Positions 17,008-24,861 of a stretch of DNA of 44,712 nucleotides are shown here, one piece after another. Numbering within the stretch: the stretch's first letter is position 1; every line of letters starts with the position of its first letter. The notes beneath the pieces were generated by a model that was not told where the DNA came from, made no database searches, and saw only the letters and a list, made by a program, of their open reading frames with translations. This DNA comes from Oscillospiraceae bacterium. GTDB lineage: Bacteria; Bacillota; Clostridia; Oscillospirales; Oscillospiraceae. Made by a program: the position numbers and the translations under genes. The stretch spans positions 1 through 44,712 of the forward strand of contig JAIRRO010000117.1 in NCBI GenBank assembly GCA_031255955.1. Reading direction: 5' to 3'.

Positions 17008-17904
17008 TCAGTTGTTTTTTGCGTCCTTCGTCTTTTTGGTATCGCTCGTTTTTTTGGTATCGCTCGTTTTTTTCCCGTCCTTTATCGGTTTGCGCTGCGA
17101 GCCGGAGGCTGATATCAGCTCGCCGCGCAGCAGCGCCGAAAACGTGTCGCGGGATAAATGGCGCTTAAGCATCCCCTCGACAGCCACGGATATCGCGCCC
17201 GTTTCCTCTGACACGATGACAACCACGGCGTCGCTGCGCTCGCTTATGCCTATGCCGGCCTTGTGGCGCATACCCAGCTCGCGCGACAGCGCGGGATTTG
17301 AGGACATCGGCATCATACATCCGGCGGCAAGAATTTTTCCGTCCCTTATTAACACCGCCCCGTCGTGCAGCGGTGTGTTCGGATAAAACAGCTGCTTAAT
17401 CAGCTCTGCCGATAAAACAGCCCCGACAGCGGTGCCTGTCGTCGCGTAGTCGCCCAGTCCGATTCCACGCTCGAATACGATAAGCGCGCCCGTTTTCGTC
17501 TTGGACATATCGGCGCAGGCGGACACAACCAGCTCAATGGCTTCCTCCGTCCCCGCGGACTGCGAGCGTCTGCCGGAAAAGAGCTTAAAATTGCTGCTGC
17601 CGAATTGCTCCAGCAGACGGCGCAACTCCGGCTGGAATAAAATCACGAGGATAATAACGCCCATCGCCATAGCCTGACCAAGCAGATAGTTCAGCACATC
17701 CAGCTTTAATACGCTTGAAAGTCCCAGCACCGCGACAAGCAGCACCACGCCCTTTACGACGCTCCCCGCGCTTGTTTTCCGCACGACGGAGAGTATTCTG
17801 TAGATGATGTAGGCTATTATGAGCATATCAAGAACATCCCCGACGCCTATCGTTCTGACATCGCTCCATATACGCAAAAGCGCCGATTCTATAACCTTCA
17901 ACAT
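17008..17904 (-). CDS. cdaA: Membrane-bound diadenylate cyclase
   Basis: A 298-residue enzyme that makes c-di-AMP from two ATP. Three hydrophobic helices lie in the first ~90 residues; the DAC domain follows with IGLGDYATTGTAVGA, the catalytic NTPLHDGAVLI (DGA) and RHKAGIGISE (RHR motif as RHK). The frame is open to 17961, but family alignment and GGGGG at 17909-17913 fix the ATG at 17904. The C-terminus carries an unusual Lys/Ser/Thr/Asp-rich tail with repeated DTKKTS, encoded by an 18-bp tandem repeat. It is the first gene of the long minus-strand run. Confidence 0.94.
   Translation of the reverse strand: MLKVIESALLRIWSDVRTIGVGDVLDMLIIAYIIYRILSVVRKTSAGSVVKGVVLLVAVLGLSSVLKLDVLNYLLGQAMAMGVIILVILFQPELRRLLEQFGSSNFKLFSGRRSQSAGTEEAIELVVSACADMSKTKTGALIVFERGIGLGDYATTGTAVGAVLSAELIKQLFYPNTPLHDGAVLIRDGKILAAGCMMPMSSNPALSRELGMRHKAGIGISERSDAVVVIVSEETGAISVAVEGMLKRHLSRDTFSALLRGELISASGSQRKPIKDGKKTSDTKKTSDTKKTKDAKNN
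17038..17073. repeat. 18-bp tandem duplication in the 3' end of cdaA
   Basis: Two exact copies of GGTATCGCTCGTTTTTTT (17038-17055 and 17056-17073). They encode the repeated KKTSDT units of the CdaA tail, in frame. Confidence 0.85.
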
Positions 17905-17951
17905 CCGTCCCCCTTCGTCAGCCACCGGTCTTTCCCGCCGCGTGATGCCTA

Positions 17952-17980
17952 ATGATAGCACATTTCACGCAGATTTTCAA
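17952..17980 (-). promoter_or_regulatory. Sigma-A type promoter of the cdaA-to-fmt run
   Basis: On the minus strand: TTGAAA at 17980-17975, 17-base spacer, TATCAT at 17957-17952 preceded by TGC (extended -10). About 48 bases upstream of the cdaA ATG. No clear internal terminator was seen down to fmt, so one long transcript is possible. Confidence 0.68.
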
Positions 17981-17999
17981 GCTTTGGCGGGCGTTTAAG

Positions 18000-18028
18000 T
18001 TGTTAATTTTTCGCGAATATGATACAAT
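18000..18028 (+). promoter_or_regulatory. Sigma-A type promoter of the his genes
   Basis: TTGTTA at 18000-18005, 17-base spacer, TACAAT at 18023-18028 with TGA immediately before it (extended -10). About 35 bases before the hisA start and back to back with the cdaA promoter. Confidence 0.65.
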
Positions 18029-18062
18029 GCGTCATCAGACGATGAATTTATGAGGTGTATCT

Positions 18063-18779
18063 ATGCTGCTTCTCCCCGCGATTGACCTTTACGACGGGCG
18101 CGCCGTCCGCCTGACGCGCGGCGACTACGCGCAAATGACGGTGTATGACGACGACCCGACGGCGCGGGCGCGCGTCTTTTCAGCCTCCGGCGCGCACTGG
18201 CTGCACGTTGTCGATCTCGAGGGCGCGCGCGACGGAACAACGCCGAATTTCGACTGCATCGCCCGCCTTATCGCCACATCCGGGATGAGCGTTGAAATCG
18301 GCGGCGGGATTCGCGACGCGGACACGGCGCGGCGCTATATTGACGCGGGTGCGGCGCGCGTAATTCTCGGCACGGCGGCTGTCGCCTCTCCCGAGCTTGT
18401 GGCTCGCCTGACGGCGGAGCTCGGCGAAAAAATCGCCGTCGGCGTCGATTTGCGCGACGGACGCGTCGCCGTGAAGGGCTGGACGGAAACCACCGACCTC
18501 GCAGCACTTGATTTTTGCCTTGAGCTTGAAGCCCTCGGCGTTAAGACCGTAATTTGCACCGATATTTCAAAGGACGGGCTGCTATCCGGCGCAAACATCA
18601 AGCTGTACGGCTCGCTTTCGCAAAGGCTCACGCTGAGCCTTATTGCCTCCGGCGGCGTATCCTCTCTTGCTGACATAGCCGCGCTGCGCGATATCGGTTT
18701 ATACGGCGCGATTTTGGGCAAGGCGCTGTACGAGGGGCGCATTGACCTCGCGGAGGCGCTGAAAACGGCGCGCGCCTGA
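18063..18779 (+). CDS. hisA: ProFAR isomerase (1-(5-phosphoribosyl)-5-[(5-phosphoribosylamino)methylideneamino]imidazole-4-carboxamide isomerase)
   Basis: A 238-residue TIM barrel for the fourth step of histidine synthesis. The first strand LLPAIDLYDGRAVRLTRGDY carries the catalytic Asp, the second half has ICTDISKDGLLSGAN with the second Asp, and phosphate-binding loops IGGGIRD and ASGGVSS are seen. GAGGTG precedes the ATG. It is the first of four his genes here; hisG, hisD, hisB, hisC and hisH are not in the window. Confidence 0.95.
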   Translation: MLLLPAIDLYDGRAVRLTRGDYAQMTVYDDDPTARARVFSASGAHWLHVVDLEGARDGTTPNFDCIARLIATSGMSVEIGGGIRDADTARRYIDAGAARVILGTAAVASPELVARLTAELGEKIAVGVDLRDGRVAVKGWTETTDLAALDFCLELEALGVKTVICTDISKDGLLSGANIKLYGSLSQRLTLSLIASGGVSSLADIAALRDIGLYGAILGKALYEGRIDLAEALKTARA

Positions 18780-18815
18780 ATAAATCACATTAGCAAAGGA
18801 ACGTGACAAGCACAT

Positions 18816-19574
18816 ATGATTACGAAGCGCATAATACCGTGCCTTGACGTGCGTGCCGGAAGAGTGGTCAAGGGCGTTAATTTTAAGGCTCTCGGCGACG
18901 TCGCCTCTCCCGTTGAGCTTGCGCGGGAATATTCCGACGGCGGCGCGGACGAGCTTGTCTTCTATGATATCACCGCCTCGCACGAGGATCGCGGGATTTT
19001 CACGGATATTCTCACGGAAGCCGCGAAAAACGTGTTTATCCCCCTCACAGTCGGCGGCGGGATTTCAAGTCTTGACGACTTTGACCGCGTCTTAAAATGC
19101 GGCGCGGACAAGGTAAGCGTCAACTCCGGCGCGGTGAAAAACCCTGAATTGATTCGCGACGCCGCGCGTGTGTACGGGAATCAATGCGTCGTCCTGTCTG
19201 TCGATGTCAAGCGCGTCGGCGGGGCGTTTCACGTGTTTCTAAACGGCGGGCGGATTGATACGGGTCTTGACGCGCTTGAATGGATACGGTGCGGTGAGGA
19301 CGGCGGCGCGGGTGAGCTTGTTATCAACTCTATGGATACGGACGGCGTAAAAGGCGGCTTTGATTTAGAGCTGCTTGCCGCCGTGTGTGAGGTCACGGGG
19401 CTGCCTGTTATTGCCTCCGGCGGCGCGGGCAGCGCTAAGGATTTTGTCACGCTGTTTCGATCACTGCCGCGCGTAGACGCAGGACTTGCCGCCTCAATAT
19501 TCCACTTTGGCGAGATATCGGTGCGCGAGTTAAAGAGCGTTCTGGCGGAAAACGATATAACAGTTAGACTGTAA
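18816..19574 (+). CDS. hisF: Imidazole glycerol phosphate synthase cyclase subunit
   Basis: A 252-residue TIM barrel that closes the imidazole ring using ammonia from HisH. The catalytic Asp is in IPCLDVRAGRVVKGVNF, the second in NSMDTDGVKGGFD, and the phosphate loops are VGGGISS and ASGGAGS. Length is normal. Its partner hisH is not adjacent, so it must be elsewhere if the enzyme works as in other bacteria. Confidence 0.95.
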   Translation: MITKRIIPCLDVRAGRVVKGVNFKALGDVASPVELAREYSDGGADELVFYDITASHEDRGIFTDILTEAAKNVFIPLTVGGGISSLDDFDRVLKCGADKVSVNSGAVKNPELIRDAARVYGNQCVVLSVDVKRVGGAFHVFLNGGRIDTGLDALEWIRCGEDGGAGELVINSMDTDGVKGGFDLELLAAVCEVTGLPVIASGGAGSAKDFVTLFRSLPRVDAGLAASIFHFGEISVRELKSVLAENDITVRL

Positions 19575-19587
19575 AGGACGGATGACG

Positions 19588-20253
19588 ATGCTTGATATAA
19601 ACGAACTGAAATTCGGCGCGGACGGACTGATACCCGCCGCCGTGACGGACTGCGAAAGCGGCAAGCTTTTAACGCTTGCGTATATGAACCGCGAGAGCCT
19701 TCAACTGACCATCGCGGAGGGGCGCACGGTGTTTTGGTCGCGCTCACGCGGGGAAATATGGCGCAAGGGCGAGACGAGCGGGAATGTGCAGCATGTGGTG
19801 GCTATCCGCGCGGATTGCGACCGCGACGCTTTGGAGATATCTGTTGTTAAGGACGGTCCGGCTTGCCACACGGGCGCGGATTCCTGCTTTTATGACACGC
19901 TTTTTGAAAGCGCGGAGCGCCCTGCCGCGCCGGGCGACGCCGCCTTTTCCCTCTCCGCGCTGTATGATCTGCTCCGCGAGCGGCAGGATAATCCGCGCGA
20001 GGGCAGCTATACCAGCTATTTATTTGAAAAAGGCGTCGATAAAATCCTGAAAAAAATCGGCGAGGAAACAGCCGAGGTGATAATCGCCGGCAAGGACGGC
20101 GACAAGCGCGAAACGATTTATGAGCTGGCGGATTTAGCCTACCATTGCCTTGTGCTGATGACAAATGCGGGCATTGCGCCGGACGACGTGCTGCGCGAGC
20201 TTGCCTCACGCCACGTCGTGGATAAAAAAATCAAGCAGGAGAAGCCGATATGA
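19588..20253 (+). CDS. hisIE: Bifunctional phosphoribosyl-AMP cyclohydrolase / phosphoribosyl-ATP pyrophosphatase
   Basis: A 221-residue fusion. The HisI half (1-~105) shows MNRESLQLT, SRSRGEIWRKGETSGN, RADCDRDAL and CHTGADSCFY, which hold the zinc and magnesium ligands. The HisE half (~120-221) shows GVDKILKKIGEETAEVIIA and ELADLAYHCLVL. These carry out the second and third steps of histidine synthesis. An ATG at 19582 is possible, but AAAGGA at 19573-19578 is too close to it and correctly spaced for the ATG at 19588. The stop overlaps the next gene by 4 bases. Confidence 0.94.
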   Translation: MLDINELKFGADGLIPAAVTDCESGKLLTLAYMNRESLQLTIAEGRTVFWSRSRGEIWRKGETSGNVQHVVAIRADCDRDALEISVVKDGPACHTGADSCFYDTLFESAERPAAPGDAAFSLSALYDLLRERQDNPREGSYTSYLFEKGVDKILKKIGEETAEVIIAGKDGDKRETIYELADLAYHCLVLMTNAGIAPDDVLRELASRHVVDKKIKQEKPI

Positions 20254-21068
20254 CGGGACTCTGCGAGCTTCACGCGCACACAAGCTATTGCGACGGCGCG
20301 AACACCTGCGAGGAAATGACACTTGCCGCGATTGACGCCGGGTTGGAGAGCTTCGGCATCTCTGAGCATTCGCACACAACAGTTCCGCAGGACACGGGGA
20401 ACTTGACGGCGGAATCGCTTCCGCTTTATCGCGCGGAGATGCGCGCCCTGCGGGAAAAATATGCCGGAAAAATCACGTTGCTTGCCGGTATCGAGCTGGA
20501 TTTGCTCGGCGACACTCCGACGGACGGCTTTGACTATGTAATCGGCTCTACGCATTTTGTTTGCGCGGGCGGCGAATATCGCTTCGTTGACGACGACTCC
20601 AAGGGGCAGCTTGAAACGGCGCAGCGCTTGTTCGGCGGTGATTTTTATGCCTTCGCGGAGGCGTATTACACAGAGGAATCCACCGTCGCGCGCGTCACAG
20701 GCTGCGATATCATCGGTCATTTTGACCTCATCGCCAAGAATAACGAGGACGATTGCTTTTTCGATTCCTCGCATCCGCGCTACCGCGCCGCCGCCATCGA
20801 CGCGATGACAGAAATCCTTAAAACACAGCGGCTTTTTGAGGTGAACACGGGCGCGATGTTCAGGCGCGGCAGAAGCGAGCAATATCCTCAGACGTGGCTC
20901 CTGCGCGAGCTTCTGGCGCGTGGCGGCGAGGTCATTCTCTCAGGCGACGCGCATACGACAGCCGCGATAGCGTATAAATTCCGCGAGATGGAGGAGCTTT
21001 TGCGCTCTGTCGGCTTTCGGCACAGAAAAATCCTGACAGCGGACGGGTTTCGGGACATCGCGCTTTGA
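20250..21068 (+). CDS. hisK: PHP-family histidinol-phosphatase
   Basis: A 272-residue metal phosphatase. PHP motifs are present: ELHAHTSYCDG at the N-terminus, SEHSHT, GIELD, GHFDLIAK, EVNTGAMFRRG and SGDAHT, which together supply the metal ligands of the active site. It should dephosphorylate histidinol phosphate, the penultimate part of histidine synthesis. Its ATG overlaps the hisIE stop (ATGA), which supports this role over a general PHP phosphoesterase. The HisJ name is used for the same type in some species. Confidence 0.9.
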   Translation: MTGLCELHAHTSYCDGANTCEEMTLAAIDAGLESFGISEHSHTTVPQDTGNLTAESLPLYRAEMRALREKYAGKITLLAGIELDLLGDTPTDGFDYVIGSTHFVCAGGEYRFVDDDSKGQLETAQRLFGGDFYAFAEAYYTEESTVARVTGCDIIGHFDLIAKNNEDDCFFDSSHPRYRAAAIDAMTEILKTQRLFEVNTGAMFRRGRSEQYPQTWLLRELLARGGEVILSGDAHTTAAIAYKFREMEELLRSVGFRHRKILTADGFRDIAL

Positions 21069-21080
21069 TTTTATGCTCAT

Positions 21081-21103
21081 AAATCGCGCCGCTCGCGCGA
21101 TTT
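21081..21103. terminator. Hairpin after the his genes
   Basis: A 9-bp stem, AAATCGCGC with GCGCGATTT, loop CGCTC, just downstream of the histidinol phosphatase. No U-tract follows on the plus strand, so it is at best a weak terminator or an mRNA end-stabilising hairpin. Confidence 0.4.
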
Positions 21104-21150
21104 CACAATAAAAAATATCATTGCCGCGGGGCGGCGGAACGGAATTTATT

Positions 21151-22320
21151 ATGGACTATGCAACGCAATCACTTAAACTGCATTACGAATGGGCGGGGAA
21201 GCTCTCGATACAGCCTAAGATGGCTATTGACACGCGGGAGGCTTTATCACTTGCCTACACGCCGGGCGTCGCCGCTCCGTGTCTTGAGATTGCCCGCGAC
21301 GCTTCAAAGAGCTATGAGCTGACGGGGCGCGGGAACACCGTCGCCGTCGTCACGGACGGCACCGCCGTGTTGGGTCTCGGCGATATCGGTCCTGAGGCTG
21401 CGATGCCCGTGATGGAGGGCAAGTGCGCACTTTTCAAGGCCTTCGGCGGTGTTGACGCCGTTCCGCTTTGTATTCGCAGCCGTGACGTAAATGAAATCGT
21501 AGACACGGTTGCGCGGCTTGCAGGCTCGTTCGGCGGGATAAATCTTGAGGATATTTCCGCGCCGCGCTGCTTTGAGATAGAGCGACGGCTTAAAGAGTGC
21601 TGCGATATCCCGATTTTCCACGACGACCAGCACGGCACAGCCGTTGTTGTCGCCGCCGCGCTGCTTGGCGCGCTTGAGGTGACAAATCGCCGCGCCGATT
21701 CGATTCGCGTCGTGATAAACGGCTCCGGCGCCGCCGGTATCGCCATCGCCCGGATGCTATTGCTGCTGGGCGCGCGGGATATAATACTCTGTGACCGCTC
21801 AGGCGCCGTTTACGCCGGGCGCGCGGGGCAAAACCCCTCAAAGGATGAAATCGCCGCAATCACAAATCCCGGGCGTGTGTCGGGCTCTCTCGCGGACGCC
21901 CTGCGCGGCGCGGATGTGTTCGTCGGGGTGTCCGCTCCGGGCGCGCTTACGCCCGATATGCTGCGCTCAATGGCAACTGAGCCTATCGTCTTCCCGATGG
22001 CAAATCCCACGCCGGAGATATTCCCGGAGGATGCTATCGGCGCGGGCGCCGCTGTGGTCGGCACGGGGCGCAGCGATTTCCCGAATCAAATCAATAATGT
22101 GTTGGCTTTCCCCGGTATTTTTCGCGGCGCGCTCGACGCCCGCGCCTCGGACATCAATGACGGGATGAAGCTCGCAGCCGCGCGCGCGCTGCACGCCCTT
22201 ACGCGTGAGCGACTGTCGCCGGGGTATGTGATACCGGAGCCGTTTGATAACCGCGTCGTTCCCGCCGTCGCCTCCGCTGTCGCCGCCGCGGCGCGGGAAA
22301 CGGGCGTCGCCGGGATATAA
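21151..22320 (+). CDS. Malic enzyme (malate dehydrogenase, oxaloacetate-decarboxylating)
   Basis: A 389-residue short-form malic enzyme converting malate to pyruvate with reduction of NAD(P). Seen: the conserved LAYTPGVAAPC with the catalytic Tyr, VTDGTAVLGLGDIG, EDISAPRCFEIE, the metal-binding HDDQHGTAVV and the Rossmann loop INGSGAAGIAIA. The frame opens at a TTG at 21121, but the family starts at MDYATQSLKLHYEW, the ATG at 21151. It has no phosphotransacetylase extension. The coenzyme is not clear from sequence. Confidence 0.92.
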   Translation: MDYATQSLKLHYEWAGKLSIQPKMAIDTREALSLAYTPGVAAPCLEIARDASKSYELTGRGNTVAVVTDGTAVLGLGDIGPEAAMPVMEGKCALFKAFGGVDAVPLCIRSRDVNEIVDTVARLAGSFGGINLEDISAPRCFEIERRLKECCDIPIFHDDQHGTAVVVAAALLGALEVTNRRADSIRVVINGSGAAGIAIARMLLLLGARDIILCDRSGAVYAGRAGQNPSKDEIAAITNPGRVSGSLADALRGADVFVGVSAPGALTPDMLRSMATEPIVFPMANPTPEIFPEDAIGAGAAVVGTGRSDFPNQINNVLAFPGIFRGALDARASDINDGMKLAAARALHALTRERLSPGYVIPEPFDNRVVPAVASAVAAAARETGVAGI

Positions 22321-22367
22321 ATCTATAAATCTATAAATCAAGCTCGGTTGAAGGGAGGACACACAAA

Positions 22368-24668
22368 ATGATTGAAAGACTGAATTTAAGCAAGCTGCAG
22401 GCGGAGGAAATAACCTCCCTCTCCGCATCGTGCGTCGCCGGAGCGCCGCCACCCTGCGCGCGTAAATGTCCCTTCGGATTAGATGTTCGCTCCTTCACCG
22501 CACGCGCGGAAAAGGGGCGGTGGCAGGTGGCGTATAAATCCTTTCGCGACGCCGTCGTGTTCCCGGAGCTGGTTTCGCGCCTGTGTCCCGCGCCCTGCGC
22601 GGGGGCGTGTTCCCGCAGTGACGTCGGCGGAGCTATCGATCTGCCGGGTCTTGAGCGCGCCGTGACGGCGCTTGCGACCGATAAGCGCCGCGACAGCTAT
22701 GCCATTCCGCGCAAGGCGGGCAGCGTCGCCGTGGTCGGCGCGGGCGCCGCCGGCTTGTCCGCTGCGCTGTCTCTTGCCGTTAAGCGCTGCGGTGTGACTG
22801 TTTTCGAGCGCGGTGCGGCTTGGGGCGGCGCTCTGCGCGCTTTGCCCGATTTTGATGTATTCGACGCGGAATTTTCGGCGGGCTTTTTATCTCTGGATGT
22901 GAATTTTCGGTTTAATAGTGAAATTCACGCCCTGTCGGAGCTTTCGGAATTTGACGCCGTCTATCTCGCGACGGGCGACGGCGGGGAGAGCTTCGGTCTG
23001 TTTGATAGCTTTGATTCCACACTGCTGACAACAGCCCAGCCGCGTGTTTTCCTCGGCGGCGGGCTTGTCGGCGCCGAGCTTATGACGGCGATAGCCCACG
23101 GGCGGCTTGTCGCGCGCTCTGTGGAGACGTTTTTTCAAATCGGGCGGGCAACCGCTGCGGCGGACGCCTCCGTCTGCTCGTGGACGCCGGATACAACTGA
23201 TATCGCGCCCGTGCAGAGGCTTGTCCCCTCGGACGGCTCCGGTGTTTTCACCGACAGTGAGGCACGAGCCGAGGCTGCGCGCTGCTTGAAATGCGATTGC
23301 GATATTTGTCTTCAGGGCTGCGAGATGCTGCGGCGTTTTCATAAGCTCCCGATGAAAATTGCTTCAGAGGTGTATACGGACATCGGCGCCAATCCGCCGT
23401 ATTCCTCTCACACCATCACGCGCGAGGCTTATTCCTGCAGCAACTGCGGATATTGCAAGCGCCGATGCCCCGAATCCATCGATGTCGGCGAGCTGCTGCG
23501 CGTATCGCGCCGCGCGCGTGTAGAGGGCGGCTCCGCCCCGCCCGCGTTGCACGATTATTGGCTGCGTGAGATGGATTTTTCGTCGTCTGATGCTTTTACC
23601 GTTTTGCCGCCACGCGGTAAAACCACCGCTGAATATGTGTTTTTTCCGGGGTGTCAGCTCGGAGCTTACAATCCGGATTATGTGACGCGCTCCTTCGCCG
23701 CATTGCAAAACGTCTTTGATGTCGGGCTGTTTCTCGGCTGCTGCGGCGCTCCTGCATACTGGGCGGGCGACGATACTCGGCTTATCGCCAATTCGGAAAA
23801 AATTCGCGAGGCTTGGCGCTTGCTCGGGGAGCCGAAATTCATATTTGCCTGCTCGACCTGCGCGTCGCTTTTCGCGGAGCTGTTCCCGGAGATTGAAGGC
23901 GTTTCGCTCTATCCGCTGCTGGCGGAATCCGTCGCTTACGATACCGGCGGCACTACGGCGCCCTTCGGCGCAGCCTCCGTTTTTGACCCCTGCTCCGCGG
24001 CGGAGGACGAAGCGGCGCGCGCCGCCGTGAGAACGCTCGCCTCCGGTCGCGGCGCCGCGCTGACAGAGCTTGAGGAATCCGGCAAGTGCTGCGGCTATGG
24101 CGGGCATATTCGTCTCGCGAATCCCTCGCTGTACGAAGAAATTACGTCGGGACGTGTCGCCGTCGGCGAGCTGCCGTATATCGTCTATTGCGTAAACTGT
24201 CTTGCCGTATTCTCCGAGCGCGGCAAAAAATGCGCGCATATTTTGGATGTCGCCTTCGGCTTGAAAAATTCCATAGGTCAAGGCGGCGCCGGTATGCCCG
24301 ATATCGATACGCGGCGGAAAAATTCTTTGGAGGTGAAGCGCCTGATGGTGCGTGAGCTTGGAGCGGACGGCTCTGATTTTATTCCGGAGCGAGATCCGTG
24401 GGACGACATCGAACTGATAATTGACCCCGAAACGGCGGAGCGTGTTGACCGCAAGCTCATTTCGTTATCCGACATTCGCGAGGCGCTGTATTTGGCGCGG
24501 GAGAGCGGCGGCTTCTTCACCGCCTCTGACGGCACGCGGCAATGCTCTATGCTGCGCACCGCGCTTGTGTATTGGGTGCATTATCGTGAGCCGCGCGAGG
24601 GTGTTTATGAAATTCTTGACGCGTATTATCACAGAATGAAGTTTTCGGAGGGCGAAGCCGATGAGTGA
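22368..24668 (+). CDS. Multidomain flavin / Fe-S / CCG-domain oxidoreductase (DVU_1558-like)
   Basis: A 766-residue protein. Domains in order: (1) ~20-115, a GltD-type Fe-S region with CARKCPFG and LCPAPCAGACSR; (2) ~118-300, an FAD/NAD(P) region with GAGAAGLSAALSLA and LGGGLVGAEL; (3) ~305-325, CLKCDCDICLQGC; (4) ~355-375, a ferredoxin-like CSNCGYCKRRCPESI; (5) ~420-640, two CCG-type units as in HdrB/GlpC, with FFPGCQLG, LGCCGAPAYW, CSTC, GKCCGYGGH and CVNC; (6) a helical C-terminal ~120 residues. Such proteins move electrons between NAD(P)H and Fe-S or disulfide partners. It matches, from memory, the DVU_1558-type oxidoreductase of the Trs cluster. Next gene overlaps by 8 bases. Confidence 0.85.
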   Translation: MIERLNLSKLQAEEITSLSASCVAGAPPPCARKCPFGLDVRSFTARAEKGRWQVAYKSFRDAVVFPELVSRLCPAPCAGACSRSDVGGAIDLPGLERAVTALATDKRRDSYAIPRKAGSVAVVGAGAAGLSAALSLAVKRCGVTVFERGAAWGGALRALPDFDVFDAEFSAGFLSLDVNFRFNSEIHALSELSEFDAVYLATGDGGESFGLFDSFDSTLLTTAQPRVFLGGGLVGAELMTAIAHGRLVARSVETFFQIGRATAAADASVCSWTPDTTDIAPVQRLVPSDGSGVFTDSEARAEAARCLKCDCDICLQGCEMLRRFHKLPMKIASEVYTDIGANPPYSSHTITREAYSCSNCGYCKRRCPESIDVGELLRVSRRARVEGGSAPPALHDYWLREMDFSSSDAFTVLPPRGKTTAEYVFFPGCQLGAYNPDYVTRSFAALQNVFDVGLFLGCCGAPAYWAGDDTRLIANSEKIREAWRLLGEPKFIFACSTCASLFAELFPEIEGVSLYPLLAESVAYDTGGTTAPFGAASVFDPCSAAEDEAARAAVRTLASGRGAALTELEESGKCCGYGGHIRLANPSLYEEITSGRVAVGELPYIVYCVNCLAVFSERGKKCAHILDVAFGLKNSIGQGGAGMPDIDTRRKNSLEVKRLMVRELGADGSDFIPERDPWDDIELIIDPETAERVDRKLISLSDIREALYLARESGGFFTASDGTRQCSMLRTALVYWVHYREPREGVYEILDAYYHRMKFSEGEADE

Positions 24669-24861
24669 GAGCAACGAGCTTTTATGGCGGTGCGGAAGGT
24701 GCGACGAGGCGCTTGAGAAGAAAAAAACCGTGTTTTCATATCTCGGCAGGTCGTTCACGCACGAGGTTGATGTATGCCCGAAATGCGGCGCGGTGTTGAT
24801 TCCCCGCGAGCTGGCGGAGGGGCGTATGGCGGAGGTTGAGGAGCAGCTGGAGGATAAATAA
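24661..24861 (+). CDS. Small two-CxxC redox/zinc-ribbon protein (DVU_1557-like)
   Basis: A 66-residue protein with two CxxC pairs: Cys11/Cys14 near the start (WRCGRCDEAL) and Cys39/Cys42 (VCPKCGAVLIP), separated by about 24 residues. This could bind one zinc or iron, rubredoxin-like, or act as a dithiol carrier. It lies between the large oxidoreductase (8-base overlap) and the radical SAM gene (stop and start overlap by one base, TAATG), so the three are translationally coupled. I recall small proteins of this shape being grouped as a DVU_1557/CLJU-type redox family in this gene neighbourhood. It has no signal peptide. Confidence 0.8.
   Translation: MSESNELLWRCGRCDEALEKKKTVFSYLGRSFTHEVDVCPKCGAVLIPRELAEGRMAEVEEQLEDK

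Noticed and set aside
17038..17073. CRISPR-like repeat
   Set aside because: Only two adjacent 18-bp copies without spacers, in frame inside cdaA.
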